64,000 bases of DNA from Microbacterium sp. Lineage in GTDB: Bacteria; Actinomycetota; Actinomycetes; Actinomycetales; Microbacteriaceae. The notes beneath the pieces are model-generated. The model did not search any database and was not told where the DNA came from. It saw nothing but the letters and a program-made list of their open reading frames with translations. Shown one piece after another: positions 45,530-54,631 of this stretch; position 1 is the stretch's first letter; every line of letters starts with the position of its first letter. Made by a program: the position numbers and the translations under genes. The stretch spans positions 84,400-148,399 of the forward strand of contig NZ_JAFKIP010000009.1 of assembly GCF_017305435.1 (NCBI RefSeq), given 5' to 3'.

Positions 45530-47260
45530 ATGGCGAACGTTGCGGACTTCTTCATCGAGACTCTCAAGCGGGCCGGCGTCGACCGGGTGTGGGGGCTGCC
45601 CGGCGACTCCCTGAACGCGTTCACCGACGCGCTGCGCCGCGACGGCGGCATCCGCTGGCTGCATATGCGACATGAAGAGGCGGCGGCCTTCGCCGCGGGG
45701 GCGGATGCCGAGCTGACGGGCGATCTCGCCGTCGTCGCGGGGTCGTGCGGCCCCGGCAACCTGCACTTCATCAACGGCCTGTTCGACGCGAACCGCAACC
45801 GGGTGCCGGTGCTCGCGATCGCATCGCACATCCCGTCGGCGGAGATCGGCAGCACGTACTTCCAGGAGACGCACCCGCAGGAGCTCTTCCGCGAGTGCAG
45901 TGTCTACACCGAGCTCGTCTCCGACCCGGCCCAACTGCCGTGGGTGCTCGAGATCGCGATGCGCACGGCGGTGGAGAAGCGCGGCGTCGCCGTCGTGGTG
46001 GTGCCCGGCGACGTGTTCTTCGCCGATGCGCCGAGCCGGCGGCCCACCGCGCCGATCCGTGCCACGCGATCGAGTGTGCTGCCGGATGCCGCAGACCTCC
46101 GCGCCGCCGCCGACATCCTGAACGGAGCGAAGAAGGTGACGATCCTCGCCGGCGCGGGCGTCGCGGGTGCGCACGACGAGGTCGTGGCGCTCGCCGCGAA
46201 GCTCCAGGCGCCGATCGTGCACGCCCTGCGCGGCAAAGAGCACATCGAGTGGCAGAACCCGTACGACGTCGGGATGACGGGGCTTCTCGGCTACGCGTCG
46301 GGGTATCGCGCGATGGAGAAGTGCGACGCGCTGCTCATGCTCGGCACCGACTTCCCGTACCGCCAGTTCTTCCCCGAGAAGGCGAAGATCGTGCAGGTCG
46401 ACCTCCGCGGCGAGCAGCTCGGGCGGCGGACGCCGATCGATCTCGGGCTCGTCGGGGGTGCGCGCGAGACGGCGGAGGCGCTGCTTCCGCTCATCGCCGA
46501 GGGGCGGTCGGCGACGTTCGCGGAGGAATCCGTCGAGCACTACCGCAAGACCCGGAAGGGCCTCGACGAGCTCGCCGTCGACGACGGCAAGGCCCCGGTG
46601 CACCCGCAGTACGTCGCACGGCTGCTCGATGAGCTGGCGACTGAGGATGCCGTGTTCACGGCCGACGTCGGAAGCCCCGTGATCTGGGCGGCGCGCTACC
46701 TGACGATGAACGGACGGCGGCGGCTGCTGGGATCGTTCCTGCACGGATCGATGGCGAACGCGATGCCGCAGGCGTTGGGCGCCCAGGCATCCGATCGGGG
46801 TCGTCAGGTGATCGCGCTCGCCGGCGACGGCGGGCTCGCGATGCTGATGGGTGATCTGCTGTCGATCCGGCAGAACGATCTGCCGGTGAAGATCGTCGTC
46901 TTCAACAACGCGTCGCTGAACTTCGTCGAACTGGAGATGAAGGCCGCCGGGATCGTCAACTTCGGGACGGGGCTCGAGAACCCGTCGTTCGCCGCCGTCG
47001 CCGAGTCGGTCGGCATCACCGGCATCCGCGTCGAGAAGGCGTCGGAGCTGCGCGACGCGCTCACACGTGCGCTCGCGACTGACGGCCCGGTGCTCGTCGA
47101 CGTGGTGACGGCGCGCGAGGAGCTGTCGATGCCGCCGTCGATCACCGCGGCGCAGATGAAGGGCTTCACGGTGTGGGCGCTGAAAACGGTGCTCTCGGGG
47201 CGCGGCGACGAGCTGCTCGACCTCGCCGACACGAACGTCTGGCGGCGCCTCTTCCACTGA
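45530..47260 (+). CDS. poxB: Pyruvate:quinone oxidoreductase-like ThDP enzyme (PoxB)
   Basis: A 576-residue ThDP/FAD enzyme. The PYR domain starts VADFFIETLKRAGVDRVWGLPGDSL, catalytic Glu lies in HEEAAAFAAG, and the ThDP motif is GDGGLAMLMGD...NNASLNF near residue 430. It would oxidise pyruvate to acetate and CO2, passing electrons to membrane quinone, as PoxB does. A C-terminal helix (KTVLSGRGDELLDLADTN) could be the membrane-binding tail. Starts with ATG at normal position; no strong SD. Confidence 0.93.
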   Translation: MANVADFFIETLKRAGVDRVWGLPGDSLNAFTDALRRDGGIRWLHMRHEEAAAFAAGADAELTGDLAVVAGSCGPGNLHFINGLFDANRNRVPVLAIASHIPSAEIGSTYFQETHPQELFRECSVYTELVSDPAQLPWVLEIAMRTAVEKRGVAVVVVPGDVFFADAPSRRPTAPIRATRSSVLPDAADLRAAADILNGAKKVTILAGAGVAGAHDEVVALAAKLQAPIVHALRGKEHIEWQNPYDVGMTGLLGYASGYRAMEKCDALLMLGTDFPYRQFFPEKAKIVQVDLRGEQLGRRTPIDLGLVGGARETAEALLPLIAEGRSATFAEESVEHYRKTRKGLDELAVDDGKAPVHPQYVARLLDELATEDAVFTADVGSPVIWAARYLTMNGRRRLLGSFLHGSMANAMPQALGAQASDRGRQVIALAGDGGLAMLMGDLLSIRQNDLPVKIVVFNNASLNFVELEMKAAGIVNFGTGLENPSFAAVAESVGITGIRVEKASELRDALTRALATDGPVLVDVVTAREELSMPPSITAAQMKGFTVWALKTVLSGRGDELLDLADTNVWRRLFH

Positions 47261-47310
47261 CGGCGGACGCGCTCCACGGGAGCTCTGTGTTCGTGGGTGC
47301 ACTCGGGTCT

Positions 47311-47329
47311 GGGAGCGCTCCCGTAGAGT
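47311..47329 (+). promoter_or_regulatory. CebR-like operator overlapping the promoter
   Basis: GGGAGCGCTCCC (47311-47322), preceded by T, matches 13 of 14 bases of the Streptomyces CebR (LacI-family, cellobiose) box. A TAGAGT -10-like box begins one base later (47324-47329), so a bound repressor would block RNA polymerase. It precedes the acyltransferase gene. Confidence 0.6.
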
Positions 47330-47349
47330 GGATGCCGCTTCCCGACACC

Positions 47350-49773
47350 ATGACTTCTCCCACCGCCTCCCGACGTCGAGACATCCAAGGGCTGCGCGCC
47401 CTCGCTGTGCTCGCGGTGATCGGCGCGCACGCCGCCGGGTGGCCGCGCGGAGGGTTCGCCGGGGTCGACGTCTTCTTCGTCATCTCCGGGTTCGTCATCA
47501 CGGGTGCGCTGCTCCGCGAGCAGCGGAGTGCGGGCCGGATCTCGCTGGCGCGCTTCTATGCCAGGCGAGCCCGGCGGCTGCTCCCCGCGGCCGTCATCAC
47601 GATCGCCGCGGTCGTCGGCACGAGCTTCGCGGTCTTCCACCGCGCCCGTGCCGACCAGATCCTCGGGGACGGTGTGGCGGCACTGCTCCTCGCCTCGAAC
47701 TGGCGATTCGCGGCGCAGGGGAGTGACTACTTCGCCGCGACGACCGCGGTCTCCCCGCTGCAGCACTTCTGGTCGCTGTCCGTGGAGGAGCAGTTCTACC
47801 TCGTCTGGCCCGGCCTGCTGATCGTCCTTCTCCTGCTCGTGCCGCGCGCAGCTCGTGCGGGGCGCCGGGCAGCGATCCTCGTCGGAGTGGCCTCCGCCGT
47901 CGTCGTGGTGGCGTCGTTCGGCATCGCGGTGGTGCAGAGCGCGCAGAACCCGTTGCTCGCGTACTTCTCGACTGCGACGCGCGCGTGGGAGTTTGCGGTG
48001 GGCGCGTTCCTCGCCGCGGCGGCGCCCCTGGCGCGTCGGCTCCCCGCGGCGATGGGTGGCCTGCTCGCGCTCGCGGGGACGGTCGGGATCGTCGCGGCGT
48101 TGTTCGTGCTCGAGCCGTCCGGGCCTGGATTCCCCGGGCCGTGGGCGGCGCTGCCCGTCGGAGCGACGGTCCTCGTGATCGTGGGCGGCGCGGTCGCACC
48201 CCGAGCGATGCTCCTGCCCCTCACCAATCCCGTGAGCGTCTTCACCGGGGATGCCTCATACTCGCTCTACCTCTGGCACTTCCCCGTCGTGGTCTTCGCG
48301 GCCGCCGTGGTTCCCGTATCGGCGTGGTCACTGCCCGTGATCCTCGCGGCCACTGCGGTGCTGGGGATCGCCTCGTACCTCCTCGTCGAGCAGCCGCTGC
48401 GGTACGCGCCGTTCTTGGGCGCGCGGCTGCCTGCGGCGCCGCCGGCGGCGTCCTCAGCGTCCGACGCGGCGCCCACGGGGCTCGTCACGGCGGAGAGCGC
48501 GCCATCGGCATCCATCGATCAGCTCGTCGCGGCATCGCGTCCTGACACGGTGTCCGAACCCGCCCCCTCGGCGTTCTTGTCGCGCCGACCGGAGGGCTGG
48601 CAGCCCGGGACGCGGTACTTTCCGGGTGCTGTGCGTCCGGCATCCGTCCCAGCGGTGGACTCTCCCGTGGCATCCGTGTCGCCAGCGCCGGCGCCGGCGC
48701 CAGCGGCGCGGGCGGTGCCGCCGCCTCCCGTCCCGCCGGCATCCGACGACGCCGGGAGATCCTCCATCGACGCATGGCGCGAGCGGTTCGGCAGCCAGAT
48801 GACCCTGACCGCGGCGGCGCTGGTCGTGGCGGGGCTGCTCGGCGTGCTCTACGCGCAGAATCTCGTCGCTCCGAACACGTCGCCGGCGGCCGGACAGTCC
48901 CCGCCGACGGTCGCGGCTCCGGGAGATCCGACGGCGGCGCTGCAGAGCGACCTCGCCGCGGCCGCGGCCGCGACGACCTGGCCCGAGCTGCATCCCTCGC
49001 TCGATGAGGTGATGGCGCAGTCGTCCGGGGCGAATCCGGCGCGCGCATGTTTCTCTCCCTCTCCGGCTCCGAGCGCGCCGGACTGCACGTGGGGGTCTCC
49101 GGACGCGCCTCACCATCTGTATCTGGTGGGCGATTCGACGGCGATGGCGTACGCGCCTGCGCTGCGCGAGCTGGCGCAGAACAGCGGTGGCGCGATCCGC
49201 GTGACGACGGTCGGCCTGTATGGATGCCGCTTCACGGACGTGCTCGTGCAGAACGACGACCCCGACGTGATGAACGCGTGCCCCGGCCGCAAGGCGGACG
49301 TCGCGGCGATGATCGCGGCCGATCGACCCGAGGCCGTCCTGGTGTCGAACGCCTACACGCTCGCGCAGACCGCGGACGGGCGCGACCTCTCGGCGAGCGA
49401 TCTCGCCGGAGCGGAGGCGGCCGAGGTGGCGTCGTACGACATGGCGGGCAGAGTCGTGTTCCTCGCCGCTCCGCCCGAGGGTGCGCCGCTCGGCAATTGC
49501 TACACGCAGGTCGGATCGCCGTACGCGTGCGCGACGAGCGTCAACCAGACGTGGACCGACATCCAGGCGGCGATGGAGCAGATGGCCGCCGCTCGCGGAG
49601 AGCACGTCATGGACTCCCGCCCGTTCACGTGCTGGAACGACGTCTGCCCGGCGTTCGCGGGCACCCTCCCCATCCGCTATGACCAGACGCACCTCACGGT
49701 CGACTACTCCGCGCACATCGCGCCTTACCTGTGGTGGTGGCTCACCTCGAACGGGGTCGTGCCCCCGTCCTGA
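47350..49773 (+). CDS. Membrane acyltransferase with SGNH domain (OafA/YrhL-like)
   Basis: An 807-residue protein. Residues 1-365 form an acyltransferase-3 domain with about ten spans (RDIQGLRALAVLAVIGAHAA, GVDVFFVISGF, SVEEQFYLVWPGL). A long Ala/Pro/Ser-rich linker (about 365-475), one further transmembrane span (AAALVVAGLLGVLYAQN) and a C-terminal extracellular SGNH domain follow (GDSTAMAYAP with the nucleophile, DQTHL with Asp/His). It would O-acetylate envelope sugars. Start at 47350 gives the canonical domain beginning; an ATG at 47332 is possible. No SD is seen, as in short-leader actinobacterial mRNAs. Confidence 0.9.
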   Translation: MTSPTASRRRDIQGLRALAVLAVIGAHAAGWPRGGFAGVDVFFVISGFVITGALLREQRSAGRISLARFYARRARRLLPAAVITIAAVVGTSFAVFHRARADQILGDGVAALLLASNWRFAAQGSDYFAATTAVSPLQHFWSLSVEEQFYLVWPGLLIVLLLLVPRAARAGRRAAILVGVASAVVVVASFGIAVVQSAQNPLLAYFSTATRAWEFAVGAFLAAAAPLARRLPAAMGGLLALAGTVGIVAALFVLEPSGPGFPGPWAALPVGATVLVIVGGAVAPRAMLLPLTNPVSVFTGDASYSLYLWHFPVVVFAAAVVPVSAWSLPVILAATAVLGIASYLLVEQPLRYAPFLGARLPAAPPAASSASDAAPTGLVTAESAPSASIDQLVAASRPDTVSEPAPSAFLSRRPEGWQPGTRYFPGAVRPASVPAVDSPVASVSPAPAPAPAARAVPPPPVPPASDDAGRSSIDAWRERFGSQMTLTAAALVVAGLLGVLYAQNLVAPNTSPAAGQSPPTVAAPGDPTAALQSDLAAAAAATTWPELHPSLDEVMAQSSGANPARACFSPSPAPSAPDCTWGSPDAPHHLYLVGDSTAMAYAPALRELAQNSGGAIRVTTVGLYGCRFTDVLVQNDDPDVMNACPGRKADVAAMIAADRPEAVLVSNAYTLAQTADGRDLSASDLAGAEAAEVASYDMAGRVVFLAAPPEGAPLGNCYTQVGSPYACATSVNQTWTDIQAAMEQMAAARGEHVMDSRPFTCWNDVCPAFAGTLPIRYDQTHLTVDYSAHIAPYLWWWLTSNGVVPPS

Positions 49774-49872
49774 GCGGTCTCGGAGGCGTGCCGCGCGCCC
49801 ACGACACGCGATCGTCGGATTCTCTGGGCGCGTTCTGCGCGATCCTTCATGTGCGCGTGCGAGCATCTCAGC

Positions 49873-50682
49873 ATGAGAGCAGCACCCCGCGCCTGGCACT
49901 TCGTGGCCGCCGCCGCCGCGCTGGCGGTGGTGCTCGCTGCGTCGTACCTGTTCTTCGTGCAGGGCTACATGGGTCAGCTGATCGACGAGCAGGCCCGCAC
50001 GGGCGCGCAGTTTGCGCTCGTCGCGCAGGCGTCGACGCTGCTGGATGCCGTGCCCCTGCTCAGTGCGGGACTGGTCGTCGTCGCGGTGCTCATCGGAGTG
50101 ATCCGCCGGCAGGTGCTCGCGACGACCGTCGCGCTGTGCGTCGTCGCCGCGGCGAACCTGACGAGCCAGCTGCTCAAGCACGAGGTGCTCACACGGCCGG
50201 ACAACGGGGCCACGGGGACGTGGCACAACTCATTCCCCTCCGGGCATACGACGGTGATCGTGTCGGCCGTGTTCGCGCTGTTCCTCGTCAGCGCCCCGCG
50301 GCTGCGGCCGTTCATCGCCGGGATCGGGTCGCTCGCGATCATCGCGGTCGGAGCGCTCCTCGTAGGGAGCCAGTGGCACCGGCCCAGCGATGTCGTCGCG
50401 GGGGTGCTCGTGGTGGCGATCTACGTCTTCCTGGGCGGTGCGGTACTCGCGCGGGTGCGCCCGGCGGCGCCCTCGGCACCGCGCACCGGCGTCGCCGGCA
50501 CGGTGGCTCTCCTCGTGCTCGCCGCCGCCGCCGCGGCCGCGGCGCTCACGCTGGCTTACCTGACAGCGGATGCCTCGACGGAGGGCACCGCCGCGGCCAC
50601 TGCGGCCGGGTTCGTCGCGATCGCCGCAGCGACCGGGGGGAGTGCCGTGCTGGCATCCCGCCTGTTCCGTCGCATCGGCTGA
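49873..50682 (+). CDS. PAP2-family lipid phosphatase
   Basis: A 269-residue membrane protein with about six spans. The three phosphatase motifs are KHEVLTRPD (KxxxxxxRP), SFPSGHTT (PSGH) and GSQWHRPSDVVAG (a variant of SRxxxxxHxxxD with SQ). It would remove phosphate from prenyl or lipid phosphates at the outer face. The last ~70 residues form an extra hydrophobic Ala-rich tail. Start at 49873 follows from the first membrane helix; an in-frame start eight codons upstream is less likely. Confidence 0.88.
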   Translation: MRAAPRAWHFVAAAAALAVVLAASYLFFVQGYMGQLIDEQARTGAQFALVAQASTLLDAVPLLSAGLVVVAVLIGVIRRQVLATTVALCVVAAANLTSQLLKHEVLTRPDNGATGTWHNSFPSGHTTVIVSAVFALFLVSAPRLRPFIAGIGSLAIIAVGALLVGSQWHRPSDVVAGVLVVAIYVFLGGAVLARVRPAAPSAPRTGVAGTVALLVLAAAAAAAALTLAYLTADASTEGTAAATAAGFVAIAAATGGSAVLASRLFRRIG

Positions 50683-50756
50683 GCGCCGGTCTTGGGCGGT
50701 GGGCGGCTTCGGGTCGCCCGTTGGGAGCCCGCTCGGCCGGTAGACTCGACGGGCCC

Positions 50757-50828
50757 GCCTCTGTAGCTCAGTGGAAGAGCAGGCGCGTCCTAAGCGAATG
50801 GTCGGGGGTTCGAATCCCTCCAGGGGCA
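50757..50828 (+). tRNA. tRNA-Arg(CCU)
   Basis: A 72-nt cloverleaf: acceptor 7 bp (one G-U), D-stem GCTC/GAGC, T-arm GGGGG-TTCGAAT-CCCTC and discriminator A; CCA is not encoded. The anticodon is CCT (50789-50791) in the loop GTCCTAA. The anticodon stem has three good pairs and two purine mismatches at its top (27-43, 28-42), partly seen in related tRNAs. A TAGACT -10-like box lies at 50741-50746. The 3' end is the attachment site of the element that follows. Confidence 0.9.
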
Positions 50829-51037
50829 CACTCTTTTTTTTCCTCTGACCAGGTATTTCTTCCGTGGTCAGACCTCTCAAAATGCGTTTTTGCCCGCTTT
50901 TTGCCCGCATTTGTAAAAGCTATGAGCCCAAAACAAGGCCCTTCAGAGGGCTTCAAACGGCGCCTCAGAACGCCGAAATCCGAGCCGATTTCGCGGTTCG
51001 AGCCTCTTCGGGAAACTGAGCAATCTGCTCTCGTGGG
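50829..51037. other. Junction of integrated element (att region, integrase arm sites)
   Basis: Immediately after the tRNA come a T8 run (tRNA terminator), an inverted repeat CTGACCA...TGGTCAG (about 50844-50870), and a perfect tandem TTTTTGCCCGC x2 (50887-50908). The stretch is less GC-rich than its flanks. Its position between the tRNA 3' end and the integrase stop is where arm-type integrase sites are expected. No second att copy was found in the window. Confidence 0.55.
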
Positions 51038-52168
51038 TCACTTCGGACGCCGGTAACGCGTCTGCGGACCCGCCGGCAGCGCGATCAGTGGCATCGCGTC
51101 GTTAAGGCGCGATGCGACGGCATCCAGATCGTCGTCGAAGAGGTCGGCGTAGGTGTCGAGCGTCATCGCCGCGGACGCGTGCCCGAGCATCCGTTGCACC
51201 GCCTTGACATTGGCGCCGGAGCTGATCGCGAGCGATGCGGCCGTGTGGCGGAGGTCGTGCGGCGTGAGCCGAGGGATCGACGGATCGATCGCCTGCGCGC
51301 GCTTCACCGCGTTCGCGAACCAGCCCTGGCTGCCGGAGTTGCGCATGTGGTGGATGCCGTCGCCGAAGAGCAACCCTTCGGGGCCCTTGCCGGCACACGC
51401 CTGCTCGATCATCGGAGCGAGGCGATCGGGATAGGGGACCGAGCGCTTTTCGTGCGTCTTCGGCGTGCCCACGTGGATCTCGTAGCCGATCATCACCGCG
51501 TTCTCTTCGATGACGAAGCGCTTACGCAATCGATTGACACTGCGCACGCGTAGTCCTGTCGCCTCGCCCCAGCGCAGGCCCGTGTACGCCAGCGTCAGGA
51601 CCATCGTCGGGTGCGCCGAGCACGCCGCCAGCGTCGCAACCTGATCGTGCGAGAGATAGACGCGACGCTTGCCCGGCCCCCGTCGAGGGAGGTTGCGGAT
51701 GTGGCGGGCCGGATTGCTCGCGAGGCGGCGATCATCGATGGCGACATCGAGGATGCCGGCGAGGACCCCGAGAGCACGAAGGACGACGGTGCTCGACTTC
51801 TCCGTCGCGAGTTCCGATACCCAGTCCTGGACTTCAGAGCGCCGGATCGACCAGATCTCCCGGTCTGCCCAGACCGGAGCGACGTGATTCTTCCACGCGC
51901 GCTCGAGCGTCATGTAATACGAGGGCTTTGACATCGGCGGTCTCTTCGATCGCAGCCAGCTGTCGGCGAACATTTGGACAGGAACCCGCGACGATGTCGG
52001 ATCGATGTACTCACCCTTCGACTTCGACACCGTGACCATCGAGAGGTATTGCTGCGCGTCGCGCATGGTCGTGAAGCCGCGCTTCTCGGCCGCAGTGTGA
52101 TCCGGCTTGCGGTAGCGCACGCGGTAGCGGCGGCCCTTCACCGTCTCGTACGGGGTGATGGTGCCCAT
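51038..52168 (-). CDS. int: Tyrosine integrase (site-specific recombinase)
   Basis: A 376-residue integrase: arm-binding N-terminus (YETVKGRRYRVRYRKPD), core-binding domain, and catalytic domain with R in TGLRWGEATGL, H-x-x-R in HDLRHTAASLAIS, H in GHASAAMT and the Tyr nucleophile in TLDTYADLF. GGAGG precedes the ATG at 52168; an ATG 18 codons upstream is less likely. It integrates the element into tRNA-Arg and lies with its 3' end towards the tRNA. Confidence 0.95.
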   Translation of the reverse strand: MGTITPYETVKGRRYRVRYRKPDHTAAEKRGFTTMRDAQQYLSMVTVSKSKGEYIDPTSSRVPVQMFADSWLRSKRPPMSKPSYYMTLERAWKNHVAPVWADREIWSIRRSEVQDWVSELATEKSSTVVLRALGVLAGILDVAIDDRRLASNPARHIRNLPRRGPGKRRVYLSHDQVATLAACSAHPTMVLTLAYTGLRWGEATGLRVRSVNRLRKRFVIEENAVMIGYEIHVGTPKTHEKRSVPYPDRLAPMIEQACAGKGPEGLLFGDGIHHMRNSGSQGWFANAVKRAQAIDPSIPRLTPHDLRHTAASLAISSGANVKAVQRMLGHASAAMTLDTYADLFDDDLDAVASRLNDAMPLIALPAGPQTRYRRPK

Positions 52169-52608
52169 CTCGACCTCCGCCCGTGCCCTGTTGTTGGTCA
52201 GTATCGGGCCAGTGTCAGACATTGGTGCGAGGCCGTCAATGCTACTGACGCTAGATGTAGATAGATGGCGGCAAACGTCGTTCCCGGAGTCTGAGCAACA
52301 TCTATCGCTGGAACGCGCCTCAGGCAGCGCGTAGCGTCAATCGCGGATCCATCGGCGGGCGGCGTACGGTGAACGTGCGTCACCGTGCCTGGATGATCCT
52401 CAACTGACCGGCCGGTGCGTCAACGGGCTGGGTCGGGCTGCTGCGCGCTGGGCGAGGTGCGCGGGCGCGCGGGTCGGCGCTGCCGGTTGGTGGTGCGGCG
52501 GGTGCTGCTCGACTCGGGGGATGGGGTGGTGCGTCGGGGAGAGAGGCCCACTCCCGGGGAGGTGGTGTCTGAAGGCTCAGCCCCGCGCGACTCCCCACCA
52601 GTCACGGC
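52169..52608. other. Gap without a supported gene
   Basis: 440 bp upstream of the integrase. The first ~200 bp are comparatively AT-rich and probably hold the integrase promoter. The second half contains a Pro/Ala/Arg-rich minus-strand frame (52380-52598) with no recognisable protein character. Nothing else is seen. Confidence 0.4.
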
Positions 52609-52903
52609 TCAGCACGCCGAGCGACGCCGGCGTCTTGTTGTTGCCCAGCGCCGGTTGTAGCCGCGATGCGATGCGCGAAGGTTCGTGATGTCCTCGGCGC
52701 GCTCAGGGTAGTCCTTCACGGGGTAGACACGGTCGGGCTCGAATGTGGCGTCGACAGACGCGTCCGTGATGCCGTAGTCGATGGGTCGGCCGCAAAGCGG
52801 AACACGGATGCGCCTGGGCGCGGAACTGCTTGCGGATCGCCTTCCAGCGATGCGTGCTGCGACCGGCGTGCTTCGCAACGACCGCCTGGGACTTTTGTGC
52901 CAC
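52609..52903 (-). pseudogene. HNH endonuclease gene broken by a frameshift
   Basis: A GTG at 52903, preceded by GAGGAGGA, starts a frame reading AQKSQAVVAKHAGRS...RWKAIRKQFRAQ. Near 52815 the homology continues in another frame as PLCGRPIDYG...FEPDRVYPVKDYPERAEDITNLRASHRGYNRR, the typical core of phage-type HNH nucleases. The normal C-x2-C pair is reduced and the final C of the usual CN(R) is Y. One indel plus a probable small deletion separates the frames. A dead or decaying homing-type nuclease is the best reading. Confidence 0.7.
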
Positions 52904-52948
52904 GATTCCTCCTCGGGCGTCGCGCACGCCGGGTTGTAGGTTTGCGCC

Positions 52949-53578
52949 ATGACGCCTACCACGATGACTCGCACGGATGGCTGGACGCTCTCAGCGGAAG
53001 GATTGATGCCATCGGACATCAAACTCGACGAGGTCCTGCGAACCATCAGCGCGTGCAACGATCTTTACGATGTGAGCCGATGGCTTACTGTTCGTCAAGG
53101 TCCGCGTTCGCCGCATGTGCGGCGGCTTCACCTCGGCAGTCCTCTAGAGATCGTCCTGCTTGTCTCGGGCTCGCTCGCCGGAACGCTCTTTGTCATCTCG
53201 AAGGCCGTGAGGCACATCGTCGAATCGGCGAAGGCAAGCGCTGAGATCTACAAGCTGGAGGCGGAGACGGCGTACATCGAGAGTCAGGACCAGCAGCTCC
53301 GGAACGACATCGCCCTTCGACGTACCTATCTAGGTTCTGCTGAGGGCCGGAAGATCGTGAGGGATGAGCTGGCCTTCGCACTCGCGAAGTCGGATGCGCC
53401 CGTCGGTTTAAGGAAGGACGCCGTTCGGGTACTCGATGAGGAGACCAGGCCCAGAGACGAGCCAATGGAGCCTCGGCCGATAGCCAGAAATGCCGCTGAG
53501 CTCAACGTTCGCGCCCTGATAGAAGCAGCGAACTTGCTCGGCATTTATGGCGTTCGAGTCGACGTCGAGCAAGAGTAG
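52949..53578 (+). CDS. Unknown protein with one membrane span and coiled coil
   Basis: A 209-residue protein. Residues 67-87 (PLEIVLLVSGSLAGTLFVISKA) form one transmembrane helix, followed by a charged helical stretch (ESAKASAEIYKLEAETAYIESQDQQLRND) likely to be a coiled coil, then a small folded C-terminus (LIEAANLLGIYGVRVDV). No family recognised. Codon use is less GC-biased than in the chromosome to the left, which fits the mobile element. Confidence 0.6.
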   Translation: MTPTTMTRTDGWTLSAEGLMPSDIKLDEVLRTISACNDLYDVSRWLTVRQGPRSPHVRRLHLGSPLEIVLLVSGSLAGTLFVISKAVRHIVESAKASAEIYKLEAETAYIESQDQQLRNDIALRRTYLGSAEGRKIVRDELAFALAKSDAPVGLRKDAVRVLDEETRPRDEPMEPRPIARNAAELNVRALIEAANLLGIYGVRVDVEQE

Positions 53579-53798
53579 CTCAGACAGAGCCCGAGTGACA
53601 GCGACCTCCGCTTGCGCTCAGGCCAGGGGGAGGGAAGGCGGTCCACCCGGGACTCGTCGTGTCCGCGCGGCGATAGCGGCGAGGACCCTCTAACGAGAGC
53701 TCAGAGCCCGGCGCAAGCGCCACCGGAGGCGTCGTCAGCCGCTCACCTCGCGGTGCCCGATAGTCTGCGTCGAGACGAAGCGGGGACGAGGAGACGGC

Positions 53799-54257
53799 GT
53801 GACGAGCACGGTGCAACCGAGGTCGGCGGAGCAGAACAAGCGGGAGGGCCGCGCGATGTGGTGGCGAGCTACTCTTGTGCTTGGGGTGATGCTTGTCGGC
53901 TACCTGGCGTCGGTCGTTCTCGTAGGGCTGGACTCAGTGACTAGCGACACGACCTTCGGTGATCGCTTTGCGCGGGCTGCCATCATCGCGGTGTTCGTTG
54001 CGCTCGTCGGCGCAGCGCTTCGGGCGATGGCACACGAGCGAGATAAGGCGCTCGACTTCATCGGTAAGCTGTTCGCGTTGTGTGCGACGGCGATGGGTGC
54101 CGCGGCTGCTCTGCTGGCTCTTCCCGCCGACACTGCGCAACGAGTCACGAACGGCTCGCTGGTCCTGCTCGTCATCATCGGACTGTCTGCCGTCGAGGCG
54201 ATCCTGCTGAAGTTGCGCGCACGATCTAGGGCCAAACGCAGCGCCCTCGATGAGTAG
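53799..54257 (+). CDS. Unknown small membrane protein (four spans)
   Basis: A 152-residue protein starting with GTG at 53799 after GAGGAG. Hydrophobic segments at about residues 24-44, 60-78, 89-107 and 116-136 suggest four spans; the ends are basic. Nothing recognised. It is one of three small membrane proteins in this part of the element (with 52949 and 54632). Confidence 0.6.
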   Translation: MTSTVQPRSAEQNKREGRAMWWRATLVLGVMLVGYLASVVLVGLDSVTSDTTFGDRFARAAIIAVFVALVGAALRAMAHERDKALDFIGKLFALCATAMGAAAALLALPADTAQRVTNGSLVLLVIIGLSAVEAILLKLRARSRAKRSALDE

Positions 54258-54431
54258 CGACGTGGACCTGAACTCGCAGGGTGGGCGGACCGGGCAGCTG
54301 GAGGGGGAGCGGGCGGGAGGTCTTCGCGGACCGCGGATGGGCGTATTGCGGCACAGCCGAGCACGTGGCCTCGGCGAACATCGTCGCCGTGCGGGCTCTC
54401 ACGGAACTGTCGGCTACGCGAGCCCCACGGC
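54258..54431. other. Short stretch with no convincing gene
   Basis: 174 bp with a frame fragment on the plus strand (about 54340-54430, FADRGWAYCGTAEHVASANI) that looks protein-like but has no start or ribosome site. It may be a gene remnant. Confidence 0.3.
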
Positions 54432-54605
54432 TCACTCTCGCTGACCCGGATCGACCTCGGTCCCGCACCCCTCACAGCGCCAGACCGGGTGGCAGTCGAG
54501 CTCGACCGCGGTCATCGGGTGGAGGCACGACGAGCAGTTCGGCGTCCACTTCGCGGCATCACGCGCGGCGCGTTCTGCACGCTGCCGCGCGACATCGTCG
54601 ATCAC
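54432..54605 (-). CDS. Small zinc-ribbon protein, 57 residues
   Basis: A GTG-started frame reading IDDVARQRAERAARDAAKW, then CSSC, about 17 residues, and CEGC. The two C-x2-C pairs make a zinc ribbon after a short basic helix. Codon use is strongly GC3. No ribosome site is obvious, so the start is uncertain. Small ribbon proteins of this type are common in actinobacterial phages and integrated elements; function unknown. Confidence 0.55.
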   Translation of the reverse strand: MIDDVARQRAERAARDAAKWTPNCSSCLHPMTAVELDCHPVWRCEGCGTEVDPGQRE

Positions 54606-54631
54606 GCGGCCAGCGTACTCACTAGTAGCGC

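Noticed and set aside
50768-50956. Minus-strand frame ending in GGIRTPDHSLRTRLLFH
   Set aside because: It is the antisense of the tRNA-Arg gene; this peptide type is a well-known annotation artefact.
52380-52598. 72-codon minus-strand frame
   Set aside because: Pro/Ala/Arg-only composition typical of a GC-rich shadow frame.
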